A DNA stretch of 64,000 nt from Effrenium voratum (taxonomy: Eukaryota; Sar; Dinophyceae; Suessiales; Symbiodiniaceae). The translations under genes and the position numbers were made by a program. Positions 45,926 through 56,800 of this stretch are shown here, piece by piece (position 1 is the stretch's first letter; every line of letters begins with the position of its first letter). Under the pieces are notes generated by a model that was given only the letters and a program-made list of their open reading frames with translations, ran no database searches and was not told the DNA's origin. The stretch lies in the NCBI GenBank assembly GCA_963377175.1, contig CAUJNA010001236.1:329696-393695 (forward strand). Direction: 5' to 3'.

Positions 45926-46650
45926 GCAAGATCGGAAGGGCCCGTTTGAATCATGAGTTTGCCCCTGTCCAGTCAACAACTAATCTGAGGAGCCAGAGGG
46001 CCATTGCTTGAAAAGCACGCCCTGTTTGGTTGCATTTGCCACCGGCGTCCTGCTGAAAGGGGCGGTCCATGTCCATCGATCCAGGCAACGAAAAACATCG
46101 GGGTGGCAGCCCTTTGGAGGCGCAGAGTGTGAGTTGGAGCGATGGGGTGATCCTGTAGCTTTGAGGCTCAAGTGAGGTTGTGAGACAGCCCGTTGGGCTA
46201 TGGTTAAAGGAAAGAACAATAACCCCAAAAAAGTACCTCAAACAACAAAGAGTTGTTGTTGTTGCAACGTCGAGTGTTGAAGGGGCACCTGCGCGAAATG
46301 TGTTTGTTTTCTTTTTGTGTTGCAGTGGATGGCCTTTGCAAGCTGGTTGTGAGTAAAACCTTGCCAGCGCACCCAGGTGCGCGCAGTCAAATGTGACAAG
46401 AGTCCCGTAGATTTGCTAAAGCTGCATTACATCGGGTGCTGGGCTGTGGAAGGAAGTAGACAATTCAATTGCCTTTGGAAAGGAAGGGGTCTCTCTCCTT
46501 CTCTTCTTATCATGCACTCGCCGAAGGAAAGTGGTAACAGGTGATCCCATCCGTTGACTGACAATAGACGCAGCTCTCACCAATATTCACTCCGAGGAGT
46601 GGAAGGGGAGTTGGAGGTTGGTATCATCTAAGTCCCTGTGAGTGTCCCTG

Positions 46651-46777
<127 letters not shown>

Positions 46778-47969
46778 TTCCTTTCCTCGCTTAAGCTCAG
46801 ATGCGCTGACAACGCGGAGTTCCTCAGCGACTGCTTGATGGTTTTCGCAAAGAGCAGTAGTACATCAGTCTTGCCTCAGTGTGTGCTGATGTATTAACTT
46901 AACCGCTCCCAAATAGTGGTGAACGGTATAGGCATAGGAGGGCTCTATCGGTGCACGCGAGGCGGAATGACCTGGCGGTTCGCTGCGGGGGGCACGGGCT
47001 TTGTGAGATCATGGTGCCCAACGCGAAGAGCCGGGGGCGCAGAGCGCTGACCGCCGGTGGATAGTGAATACGCCGTGAATGATGCCACGCGGCCTTTGGC
47101 CTTTCAAGTCACTGTGTCCCTTCGCACCACGTTCTTAGTGGATGAGTAGGTTCGGCAGCCATGATTGAGTGATGCGCTCTCAGCTCTTCTCTTTGCCAGC
47201 TCAAACCTTGGGATTGAGCTGTTCACTCATTGGAATGCTGCAAAGTCCGTATCCGCCTTTCCGCAAGCCAGAATTCGACCTCGCTTGACATCCAAGGATC
47301 ATTTCTCAGGGCCCAAGGGCATAACCTCACCTTCATCTCATTCAGAAATCCACCAGAGTATCCCTTTGAAAGAAATATGTTTTTTCAGGAAACTGTCGGG
47401 TTGCCTGTTGTGAATGGTGACAGGCATAGTTCACCCAATCCACCCACTCCAAAGCCACGAGCCGAGTCGCCTCGCGACTGAGGCGACATGGAGGCTCGCA
47501 TGTGCGTCACAGGCGCCACCATCTCCGTGGACCGAGGTATGCTGGTCCCGCCCGGGTGCCTGACAGCTTATCGGTTGCGTGTGAGCAGTCGGGTGCCCCG
47601 AGACTCCCATGGCTTGCCAGACGTTTTTTTTTGTTCTTCACGGTTTTTGGAGGAACACTTTGGGAGTTCCCAGTGATGTTGATCACTCTGAAGTGACAGG
47701 CACGAGAAAGACAGTTCTCAAAAGTAGTTGACTGGTGTTATGAATATTCTGACCTGACACCGACACAGTTTTGGATGACGTTGAGGCAGTGGTTCTTGTT
47801 TTCACTTGCCATTGGCAATGTTTTTATTGAAAGAGCTGACAACTCCTAAGATGCCTCGATCCACTCTTTGCAAGATGGGAGTTTCCTCAAGGGAACCCAC
47901 CAGTAAATTGATCAACTTTGGAGGGGGAATCCGGTGACCCCTGCTTCTGCAAGCCCAAAGTGGGAAACC

Positions 47970-48105
47970 CCTCCTAGGTCCCCCAGTGCCCTTTTACCCG
48001 TTTTTGGGGGGAGGGTTCCCCTACTAAAATAGACAAGACCGGGAAAAGAAAAGAAAAAGTTGGTACCAGCTTCTTCCAACCTCTCAACTCTGGACCTAGC
48101 CCCAT
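47970..48105 (+). repeat. Family D dispersed repeat, copy 2
   Basis: CTCCTAGGTCCCCCAGTGCC, a CCCTTTTA block, GGGGGGAGGGTTCCCC, CTAAAATAGACAAG and a terminal GGACCTAGCCCC match the copy at 1782 in order and orientation. A purine-rich insert (AAAAGAAAAGAAAAAG) distinguishes this copy. Confidence 0.8.
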
Positions 48106-48158
48106 TTCCCGGTTTCCCCGAATCTGGAGGACCTCGGCCCATTTTGCCGGTGTCTCAG

Positions 48159-48217
48159 GATGGCGCGGAAGGAGATGGAGGACTTCCGGAGGCTGCTGTC
48201 TGAGCTGGGGGCCTCAG
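48159..48217 (+). CDS. Candidate exon, coiled-coil-like
   Basis: Following GTCTCAG the frame reads MARKEMEDFRRLLSELGAS and ends at TCAG before GATGAC, a possible GA donor. It directly follows a D-family repeat. The charged heptad pattern suggests a coiled coil. No family is recognised. Confidence 0.4.
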
Positions 48218-48281
48218 GATGACTCGGCGTCGCTGGAGAATAGATGGGCGGCTCGTGGCTTTTGAGGTAGTACCCCGCTTC

Positions 48282-48374
48282 TTGTTTTTTTTTTTTGTGT
48301 GTGTGTGTGTTTTTTTTTGTTTTTTGTTTTTTTTAAGAAAGCATAACCCCCCCCCCCCCCCAAAAAAAAAAAAG
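48282..48374. repeat. Homopolymer cluster
   Basis: Successive runs of T, GT, T, then about 17 C and about 12 A lie within 95 bp. The frames through it are artefacts. Confidence 0.9.
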
Positions 48375-48544
48375 AGTAACATGTTTTCATCGGACACCCA
48401 GAGGAAACCCACGTTTTCTTTTGGGGGGAGTGCCGTGAAGAAAGACAGACGCCTATAGTTGCTGTTGTCCCTTGTTCGCTTCAAAGGGTGCTTATCACTG
48501 CTGCACATGTTTTCTGTGATGTCTTCCCGTGCACGAACAAAGCA

Positions 48545-48633
48545 ACTTGCTGGGTCGATAGGTACAGTAGAAAGACCATCCCCTATGGTGTCCTTTATGG
48601 GAATCCCCTTCCGCTTAATTCCCAACCCAGCAT
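48545..48633 (-). repeat. Family C element, copy 4 (diverged)
   Basis: Read on the minus strand it has TTGGGAATTAAGCGG then AAGGGGATTCCC, matching the core of the element at 23705. The left end keeps CTTGCTGGGTC. The right terminus is not well preserved. Confidence 0.6.
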
Positions 48634-48926
48634 ATGAACAAATTGTTGCTTATGCCATCCTGATGCCTTTAATGGCGCAATGGCTCCATTGTACCAGAGC
48701 ATGCATGTGAATAAATCATGCATGGCACAATGCATGACAGTTAATATATCCGCCACTTCACAAGCAGCAGCTTGATGGACATTGACGGAAGATGTGATCC
48801 CAAATTGAGCCCCGCCATGAGCCATCAGTGATTGATCTTGCCAACGTGGCAAGTCTTTCGCGTCTAGAGGTGTTGCCATGATCAGCACGCCATGGAGAGC
48901 AGGAGATCACTTCAGTCACTCGCCAG

Positions 48927-48978
48927 GATTGAAGCCGCAAAGGCAGAAGAAGAACGCCGGAGCCTCAGCAGCTCCGAG
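48927..48978 (+). CDS. Candidate exon, coiled-coil-like
   Basis: After CGCCAG the frame reads IEAAKAEEERRSLSSSE and ends before a GC donor (GCCGAG). It is a charged helix followed by a serine cluster. A family A fold-back begins about 50 bp downstream, which would place that element in the following intron. Confidence 0.4.
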
Positions 48979-49029
48979 GCCGAGAAGCCGAGAGGCCATT
49001 TGCGCGGATGCGGAAAGCCGCAGCTTACT

Positions 49030-49134
49030 CTCCCACCAATTCACCAATTAACCTGGAACCTGACAGGGGGGTCCTGGAAGACCATTTTCCGTTTAAATGG
49101 ACCCCCTGTCAGGTTCCATGTTATTTGATGGGAG
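49030..49134. repeat. Family A fold-back element, copy 3
   Basis: Outer ends CTCCCACCAAT and TTGATGGGAG are inverted, and inner arms GGAACCTGACAGGGGG and CCCCCTGTCAGGTTCC are perfect complements. The centre shares GGAAGACCATTTTCC and TTTAAA with copy 2. This is the cleanest copy in the window. Confidence 0.9.
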
Positions 49135-49732
49135 GGTAATTTTGACAGAACCGCTTTGTGCTTTGGCTCTGTAGGTGCATCCACCCTGATGCCATAGCTG
49201 TGTCGCTTTCGTACACGCGAATCAGTGACCTCAGGCACCAGTTGCATGCTTGCATGGTTGCAACCTGTTTGGACGGCCGACCCACTGTTTACAAGTAAAT
49301 ATTCTAGGCGCAGACAGGCAAGACACAATGTTTAAGCTCGTGCAGACTGTAGCTGATGGCCAACTTCTGTAAAGCTGTGGTTCGTTCAAAGGAAATTGCA
49401 GTCCTTGAAGGTTGTTTTGGCTTCCCAGCTGCGCGCAAGCGTCGGCGTGACAATAAACGGGATGCGACTGTGCATCTAAAACCGAGTCGCCTAATGCTTT
49501 ATTGAGAGCATTTGCTTTGCTTTGCAGAGTTGACCACGCCGACCAGTTTCACGCCTTGGTTCGAGCGAACTCAGCGAACACCCGACGATTTGGCTACTTG
49601 CCGACAAAAGGCTGCCAGGCGACCAGCGCAAGCGTGACCTCTGAAATTTCGTCCTTGCATTTTGATACTTGATTTCCTGCCTTTCAAATATGCACTGTGC
49701 TATGCGCAATACCTGTTTCGCAGCAACAGTGA

Positions 49733-49822
49733 ACTATCGAATAGCATCAGGGCCTGAAAAGGATGCACAAACCACAGCCCGTGCGCTTTGCTTTCTGCAC
49801 ATATGAGGCGTGAGTTGACCAT
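49733..49822 (-). repeat. Duplicated segment, copy 2
   Basis: This is the 90-bp counterpart of 42609-42707, 7.1 kb away in direct orientation. It lacks nine bases around AAGACATGG. Minus-strand reading stays open through both copies. Confidence 0.85.
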
Positions 49823-50392
49823 GACCCGGGTCTCAGACGATTTTTGGCATGGTGAACTACCCTTGCAAGAACCTGGCTGGAGTCTGCCCAGTTGCTCGAA
49901 GGGAAATATCTCCGGGCTCCTTGGCCAGAGCTTACCCCATTTCCTGTTCGGCGAGAAGTCTTAGCATTGCACCTCAAGCTTTGAGAGCTAAGCTGGGGGC
50001 AGCAAACCAGCGAGCTGCCCTGCAAACGCCACCAGTATGGGGCCAGCTGACAGTTGACAGCCGTAGTGTGGATTAAACAACAATACTAATGCTTAATCGC
50101 CATTCTGACTTTCAAGCATGAAACTCTGGTATGCGAAACCCGTTGCTATCGGAATCGTATTGTGCCTTGTCTGTTCTGCAGACCCTGCGCCCTAGTGTGC
50201 AGGGGAAGCGTTATCACAAAGCGGGCCCGAGAAGACGAGACATTTCCTTCTGGGGCCTTCGTTTAGGCAAGATTTCCGTGGATTTGCCACTTGGGCCTGA
50301 ATTCAATTTGAGCTGGCAGTGCTTTCCTACCTGTTTTTTTCCCCCCGGCTGCCTTGGAGACCCACCACGGATTGCGCCGGATTGCGCCCCAG

Positions 50393-50490
50393 GCCTTGAG
50401 GGGACGGTGGCGCAAAGCTGGCGGGAGCTGAAGCAGAAGCAGGGGCCCTCGAATTTCAAAGACGCGCTGATGAGGGTGTTGGCCAGCACC
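50393..50490 (+). CDS. Candidate exon next to a GAT-type microsatellite
   Basis: After CGCCCCAG the frame reads LEGTVAQSWRELKQKQGPSN then FKDALMRVLASTD. GC is high and the sequence looks like a helical domain. A (GATGAT/GATGGT)n microsatellite (50495-50590) begins right after the likely donor, so the longer open frame into poly-Met is an artefact. No family is recognised. Confidence 0.5.
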
Positions 50491-50690
50491 GACCTGATGA
50501 CGATGCTGATGATGACGATGCTGATGCTGATGATGATGATGGTGGTGATGATGATGATGATGATGATGATGGTGGTGGTGATGATGATGCGTGTTTGCGT
50601 TGTTTGAGCTCGTGTCATGATTCTTGCCAAGGGAGGCTTTGCAAGCCTTTACTTGTCAATGTTGCAATTTCGATCCTGAAGTTCTTTTTT

Positions 50691-50830
50691 CTTGCTGGTT
50701 CGCAACAGGGACTGAGAAATGGAATGACGCGTGATTGAACCACGGCCTATGGTTTTCCCTGAAGGGAATCCCCAAACGGTTCATTCTCAACACCCGGTCG
50801 CGGCAAGTCATTCCCTCAGCGATCGCGAGA
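50691..50830 (-). repeat. Family C inverted-terminal element, copy 2
   Basis: On the minus strand the core reads CCGGGTGTTGAGAATGAACC then GGGGATTCCC and AGGGAAAACC, matching 23705 base for base over long runs. The left end is CTTGCTGGTTCG, and the right end keeps GTCATTCCCTCAGC. Confidence 0.8.
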
Positions 50831-51109
50831 AATGGACGCCTGTCAGCCTGAAGTTGCAGGCTTAAGACCCCGTAGCCGGGCATCCCTTGGCCCCAAGGTC
50901 AGGGGAAGTTGGACGTTGGAAATTGGGCCTGAATGTGCGGCGTCAATGTCTTTTGTGGGTTGCGCATTCTCTTCTTTTGGACAGTCAATTCAGATGAGGC
51001 ACGATTCCTGGCAGTTGAGAGCGTGCGGCATGCCCAATCTCTTTTGCTGTGATTTGCACATTTGGTCTTTCAGCTTTCTACTTGTAACTTGTAACTGTGT
51101 AAGTTGTTC

Positions 51110-51250
51110 CCTCTCTCTCGCTCACTCTCCCTGTCTTTGTCTCTCTGTCTCTCTTTCACTCCCTTTGCTCTCTCCGCTCTCTCCGCTGTCTCTCTGTCTC
51201 TCTCTCTCTTGCTCTCTCTCTCTCTCTCTCGCTCTCTCCCTCCCTCCTTC
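51110..51250. repeat. CT-rich low-complexity tract
   Basis: Irregular CTCTCT, CTGTCT and CTCCCTC units run for about 140 bp. The poly-Ser/Leu and poly-Arg/Glu frames through it are artefacts. Confidence 0.9.
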
Positions 51251-51501
51251 CTCCCCGTGCCATGCAAACGCATAGCGTCGACAAAGTGCAATTTGGTGTA
51301 GTGACCAGACCTAGCAAATGACAACTGCAAACAAATTCAATAGTCTTGCCTCTACTGCTATTGGGTTGGATCTGTAGACTTTAACTCTCTGGATTCCCCT
51401 CATATTTCCTTTTAACCAGCAAACAGCTCAACCTTTTGCTGGGGGGTCTACAGAACCCAAGTTGCGAGGATACGATTTTGCTGGTTGCCCTTGCGCCTGA
51501 G

Positions 51502-51581
51502 GCATGAGAAGCTAGTGGAGCAGATTGAGCTGGAACTAGAGGAGTCGGACCATGGGCGTCAACGCATCATTGATGCGCCAG
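51502..51581 (+). CDS. Candidate exon, acidic coiled coil
   Basis: After GCGCCTGAG the frame reads HEKLVEQIELELEESDHGRQ then RIIDAP, ending in phase 1 before a GC donor (GCTAGC). Leu and Ile spacing fits a coiled coil. The exon is clear by composition, but its gene is unknown. Confidence 0.5.
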
Positions 51582-52319
51582 GCTAGCATTTGATACTGCG
51601 GATGGACGAACTCCGGCACCTAAGACGCCCTAGGATAATTCCCCTGTAAATACCAACATCCATCCACAGTACGGAATCTTGATGGTGGTGGTGTTTTTGT
51701 TTCAAATATCGTTGGTTGGTTGTTTCTGCGCTTGTTTGTGGCAAGATTCTTCAAGGCTGGAAATATTGTTTTGTCTTGGCTACAGGATACAGGGCGGTGG
51801 CATGCCACGGGCAATTATATTCAAAGTGAGGAGCAAGTACTTGTAGGGGGGGACCCCTCAAGAAAATTGTCCCTTTCCTTTGGTTTCTCCTTTGGTTTCC
51901 CTTTGAAACCAACCCAAAAGGGGTACCCTCGAAAAAGACACACCCATGTTCTCGTCTCCTTTGGCCTCTTCAGTGACTTCTTTTTGCCTGGGCTCAAGGA
52001 CGAATTCGTTTTGCTCGCTTACAAAGCCACAGTTGCATGAACACATTGGGTTTCAGCAAAAAGATTGCTATCTCTCAAACCCGTTTTTCAAGCCAGCACC
52101 AGCCAGAAGGCAACACCGGGCCGCTTGAGCAACAATGACTGCCCTAACCTAGCTTCCCGGAGGCCGAGGTGGCCTCCAGAAGTCAGCAAATCACATAAGC
52201 TGCAGCTGCAAGCCCGGCTTCACAAATCCTTTTTTTTGGGGGGGGCGGCAACTTGGATACCTTAAAACGTGTCGGTTCATTTTTGGGTGTCCAAATTTGG
52301 GTTCACCCATCATTTGGCC

Positions 52320-52428
52320 GCAATGTTGTTGCCTTTGGCGCCCCCACCGCCTGGCGCGGCCGTGCAGAGACACCGCAGACGCCCGTGACGCGGCTGAAGT
52401 TCAAGGAAGCCCACGGAGTGCCAAGCGG
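52320..52428 (+). CDS. Candidate exon
   Basis: A + frame reads RNVVAFGAPTAWRGRAETPQ then TPVTRLKFKEAHGVPSG in a GC-rich segment bounded by AT-richer sequence. Exact splice ends are unclear, and the second half, after CCGCAG, is the more convincing. It is followed by a CCCACTAAAATAGAC repeat remnant. Confidence 0.4.
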
Positions 52429-53111
52429 TGGGAAACCCCCACTAAAATAGACTAAACAATGGTACCATTGGTTTTGACCCACGGCCATATTTCGGCAAGC
52501 CACTGTCACACATGGGAGCCCTGATCTCCTGCAACTTTCCTACCAGGCAGGTTGGGGAGAAAACACTTCGCATGGCAACAATGGGCAGCTCAACGAATCA
52601 CGGGGTTGATGGAAGTTGCTCGCAAGTAAAACTAGTTTGGAATCCTTCAATCAAGATGCATCCCCACTCCAAAGCTCACGCATTATGCTTCATGAAATTC
52701 AATGGCCCTGAAGACATTGGTGACTAAAGGTGCCCTGAACGTGCAGAGACGCTCCTTGCAGCGCTCAGCCTGCATGCATGCCAGCCACACGCCGAGGTTC
52801 TCCGCGTCGGTCCATGAGGCGGGTGCACTCGGAGTAGTTCTAGACTAGATGCCAGAGGAGGACTGTCTGACAAGGGCGGCTTGGATGAGTCCAGTCAATA
52901 GGACATGGCGTGGTCTTGCTGAAATCTGTTTAGTTGTATCTGCAGATGACGGGTCGTGTGTGAGCGAGCTGCCTTGGCTTTTTCTGATGTTTGGGAGCAG
53001 GGGCATCCATGCAAAGCAGCCTCGGGAGGAAACGCAGACCCATTGCCAGACTTCAGGAAAGGGCAATGCCAAAAGACATGGACTGTCCTCGTCCATTGGG
53101 CAGCTGTTAAT

Positions 53112-53215
53112 CTTGCCGGTTCTCAGCAGGGTTGAGGGAAGGACCCCTGCAAAAAACCATCCCCTTCCGGTGCATTCCCAACACCCTGGGTCATTCCCGA
53201 CTGAGCACCAGCAAG
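53112..53215 (-). repeat. Family C inverted-terminal element, copy 3
   Basis: The left end is CTTGCCGGTTCTCAGC and the right end is GACTGAGCACCAGCAAG, nearly exact reverse complements. The minus-strand core reads GTGTTGGGAATGCACCGG then AAGGGGATGG. It is the best example of the terminal repeats of this family. Confidence 0.9.
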
Positions 53216-53843
53216 TAATTTCTTGTTCCCAATGCCCGCGGGAGCTAGCAATAGGGAGCACCATATAGGCTAGACTTGTCGAATGCAAAGAATGACAGCC
53301 GAGACGCGTCGAATTCATTACCAGTGATGTTGCAAGTGAAGGGATGGTTAAGATTGCTCGCAAACTTGCCCCTATAGGCATGACTCAACGGCATTGAGTT
53401 GCCGTTTTACAACCAAGGGTGGTTGCCAAGTCATAAAGTACAAGCTGGAAAGCTGACCTAATTGGACCCTGCCAATGTTAGCAATCCAACTTGCCCACTT
53501 AGCTTTCAACAATGCGACATGCCCATTGCCCACTGGCAACCCCGGGCAACCCTCCTCCAAGCAATGCCGGCATCTGCAAAACATGTGAGTCAATTTCCAG
53601 CATATCAAAGGCATTCAATTCTACAATCATCCAAATATACTAAATGATGACATCACCCCAACAAGATGACAAACCTCCTATGTTTGTCAGGGGACCTCAA
53701 AGAGGCCCCCAGAAGGAGCCTTATTAGGGAATCGGCCCCTAAGCATGTAATTGTGGGCCTTTGACAACCCGTAGGAAAACCAAGCAACAAAATAGCCCCA
53801 CCAAAGACCTTAAAGACCACACCGAGCCCAGCGAAGCCGCCAG

Positions 53844-56800
53844 GTCTCGGAGCTCCAGGAGCTCCGCATCCCCGCGCTGGCGCCCTGCGTGCCTGTGACG
53901 GTGCCTCTTCGGGGAGGTTCGGACGAGAATGCCACGCACAGTGGGGGAAGGGCCTATTTTTTATTTTTTTGGGGGGGTCCAGACATGATGCGTTTGTGTT
54001 GGGGTTCCTTCACGGACACCCACAGTTGTTTTTTTTTGGGTTTTTCAGCAACAGCAAAAGGGATCACAAGGGTCTCAATTTCATCATGCGTCAACATAGG
54101 AGGATTTGGAAAGTGGCATGATTTGGGCCGGCCTCACAAAAAAGAGCAGCGTGTGGCACATGACAGTGCAGTCACCTTGGAATGCACGGCACACATGGTC
54201 TCCCCCAAAAGGAAGCAGCGTTATTTCTCTGTGCGTACGATCGGGCGCGCAATGACGCGTGTGAGTGCATGTGTGTCTGGGTGTGTGTGTGTGTTGTGCG
54301 TGTGTGCGTGTTGGGTGGGTGGGTGGGTGGGTGGGCGGGCGGGCGGGCAGGCGGGCGGGCGGGCGGGTGGGCGGGCGGGTGGGTGGGTGGGTGGGTGTGG
54401 GCGGCGTGCGTTTCTAAGCGTGCCCTGTCAGCTTGAGCTGCAACACCCTGTCCGGACTTTCCTCAGGAATTCTTTTGCTTCGGCACTGAGCATGGGAAAA
54501 GAGGGGACCTTGAGAATGCCTTGCTTTGTTCTGTCCACAATGCGTCCGAGGCAATGTTTCAGCATGTTGCAATTCCTTGCTTCATTTGGTTTCCAGGGCG
54601 ACCCACCTGACACGTATGATGCACCAATGAAAAAGTTAACAGACATATCGATTTGAGAGACCAACTGTCAGCATTGTCACGTGTTTTTTTTTGGCTTGCT
54701 TTGAACGCTGTGAGCACCATGACAATCCTTGGCAGATGCTCCAAGCCCCCGGCCGAACAGAAATCTCCGGGCTTCCTGTGGACCGAGCTTGGGTCGCAAG
54801 TGTAGCCATTAACCCTGGATTCTCCAGGCCTAAAACTCAGCGAAAGGCCACTCAAGGCCGGCAAGCCCCCCCGCATTTCACGAGTCCATGCTTGTTTTGA
54901 ACCATGAACTACCTCGACGTGCCTAGCATGTTGAAAGGCTACATTTTTATGCTGGCTGCATCCGGCTGGCAGAGGTACTGTCCATGGGCCGCACGCAGCT
55001 AGATCAGCGCTGCCACCCGGCAGGGAACGGAGTTGCACTTCTCAGCTTTCCCTGACAAAAGGCGCCTCCACCTTTGGCCGCGAGTCTGAAATTTGTCAAA
55101 TCTGACATCAATCCTTGCCTGAAGTCGAGGGAGCCGGGGGCCTGATGTTGCAATTCTTGGTGATAAGAGGCCGTGTCCTTCTATTTCTGGCACTAGCGGC
55201 ATTTGGTACCGGCACCATGCGTTCTTTCCAGCTGCGTCAAGCACGCATCGGGTGCTCTGCAAGCTGTCGCCCTTGGCCACTGCCGCTTTGAGCTGCGCTT
55301 TGGACCTTTGGAGGGCCCCAACAAACCAATCAAGCCAAAAATGAGAATGCCACCCATGAAGAGCGGCGACACGTCATCCTCTCAAGCTCTGAATTCTGGT
55401 TTAGGCCCTTTGGCCTGACTCTTGGGGCCGCTGAGGTCTCATCATGAATTCCCGGGGCGAGGGCATTCGCGGTACCCTGGCCAGCTGGCTGACGGCGCTC
55501 GTGGGCGAGTGCCTGACATGCATTCCCGAGAGGTCGCAAGCTTCATTGTGTTTGGTTTCGATTACGCAACGGACAGAAGAGTCTGCAGTGACAGTACTCC
55601 AAGTATACTCCATGGCACCTTCCTTACTATTCTTCTTCCACCATGAGTTCCACAGATCTGGCTGTTTTTTTGTCAAAACCAATGGGATCCCATTTAGGGG
55701 TAGGTGATGGTAGGTGAATTCACCCCCCATCTTACCAGGGTTTCGACCCATGGCCACTTTGGACGGATCCACCTTTTCCCCCCGCCCAAGGGGCCCCGTC
55801 TCCTTGTCGCTGGCCACCGCGGAGCTCTATGCGCCCACGGCGCAGCGCCGGCGCTGCTGCTGCACTGCGACGGAGGCCTTGCAGGCGATCCGCAGGGGGG
55901 ACCTCGTTTCTGTGAATCGGGTCTTTCGGGTGGTGGAAAGCTTGGCTCTTTTTTTCTTCCAACCAATCAACCAATCAAAACATCTCTCCAGCTATGTTGG
56001 GCTTCCCTTCCTTGGCTTCCTTGGCTAGCACAACAATCAAACACCACACGTGCCACGTTCAAAAGACCACCTCACCTAAGGTTAACGGGGATGGTCCATC
56101 CACCCTGTACGGATTCCTTTCAACTTATAACCCTCCTACTGATTTCTACTAGGGGACCCATGGCCATAGGCTCATCTCTTCGGAGTTTTCACCATACCCC
56201 CCTTCCAAGCCTCCCACAGGCCACAGGCCACAGCACCTGCGACCTGCTTTCAAAGGGTGGTAGTACATACCCCTTGTTCATATCCCTTGGCTTCGTTGGT
56301 TTCCAACCCACTTTACAAGGGGTATACACCCCTTTTGAGGAGAGGGGTATGAACATCAGGCCTTTTGAGTTGGATTGTCCAAGTATGTAAAAGGCATACT
56401 TTGGCACCCCTCTTGCGCCCTTCGCGCCGAAGCCGGAAGCGCAGGCGCTGGAGCGCTTCGTGGCCCAGGGCCGGCCGTCCTTCATGGCCTGCGCCCTGGA
56501 CTTCGCCGTGCCCGCGCAAGGCGGCAGCTACGTCACCCAGGCTGGGCGTGCCGCGAACAGCCCCCGCAGCGGGGGGGGGGGGCAGAAGGATTCAACCAAA
56601 AGAAGCGAAGGGTGGGGGGAAGAATCGCAGTGGCAGGGGTGTGGAGAAAGGAAAAAGAGAACAGGCGAATGCAGGTGCGAATGCTAGGATTCTTCTAGGA
56701 GATGGACAAAAGCATGAAAAAGCACCACAAGAAGATAGTAAGCTTGTAATTATTTTGCTTGCACGCCTTCTTCTTGCACTTGCAATTTCCAGAATCTCAA

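Noticed and set aside
46900..47100. GC-rich segment considered as an rRNA, snRNA or other structured RNA gene
   Set aside because: No recognisable rRNA, U-snRNA or tRNA signatures, and no clear stem pattern over the whole length.
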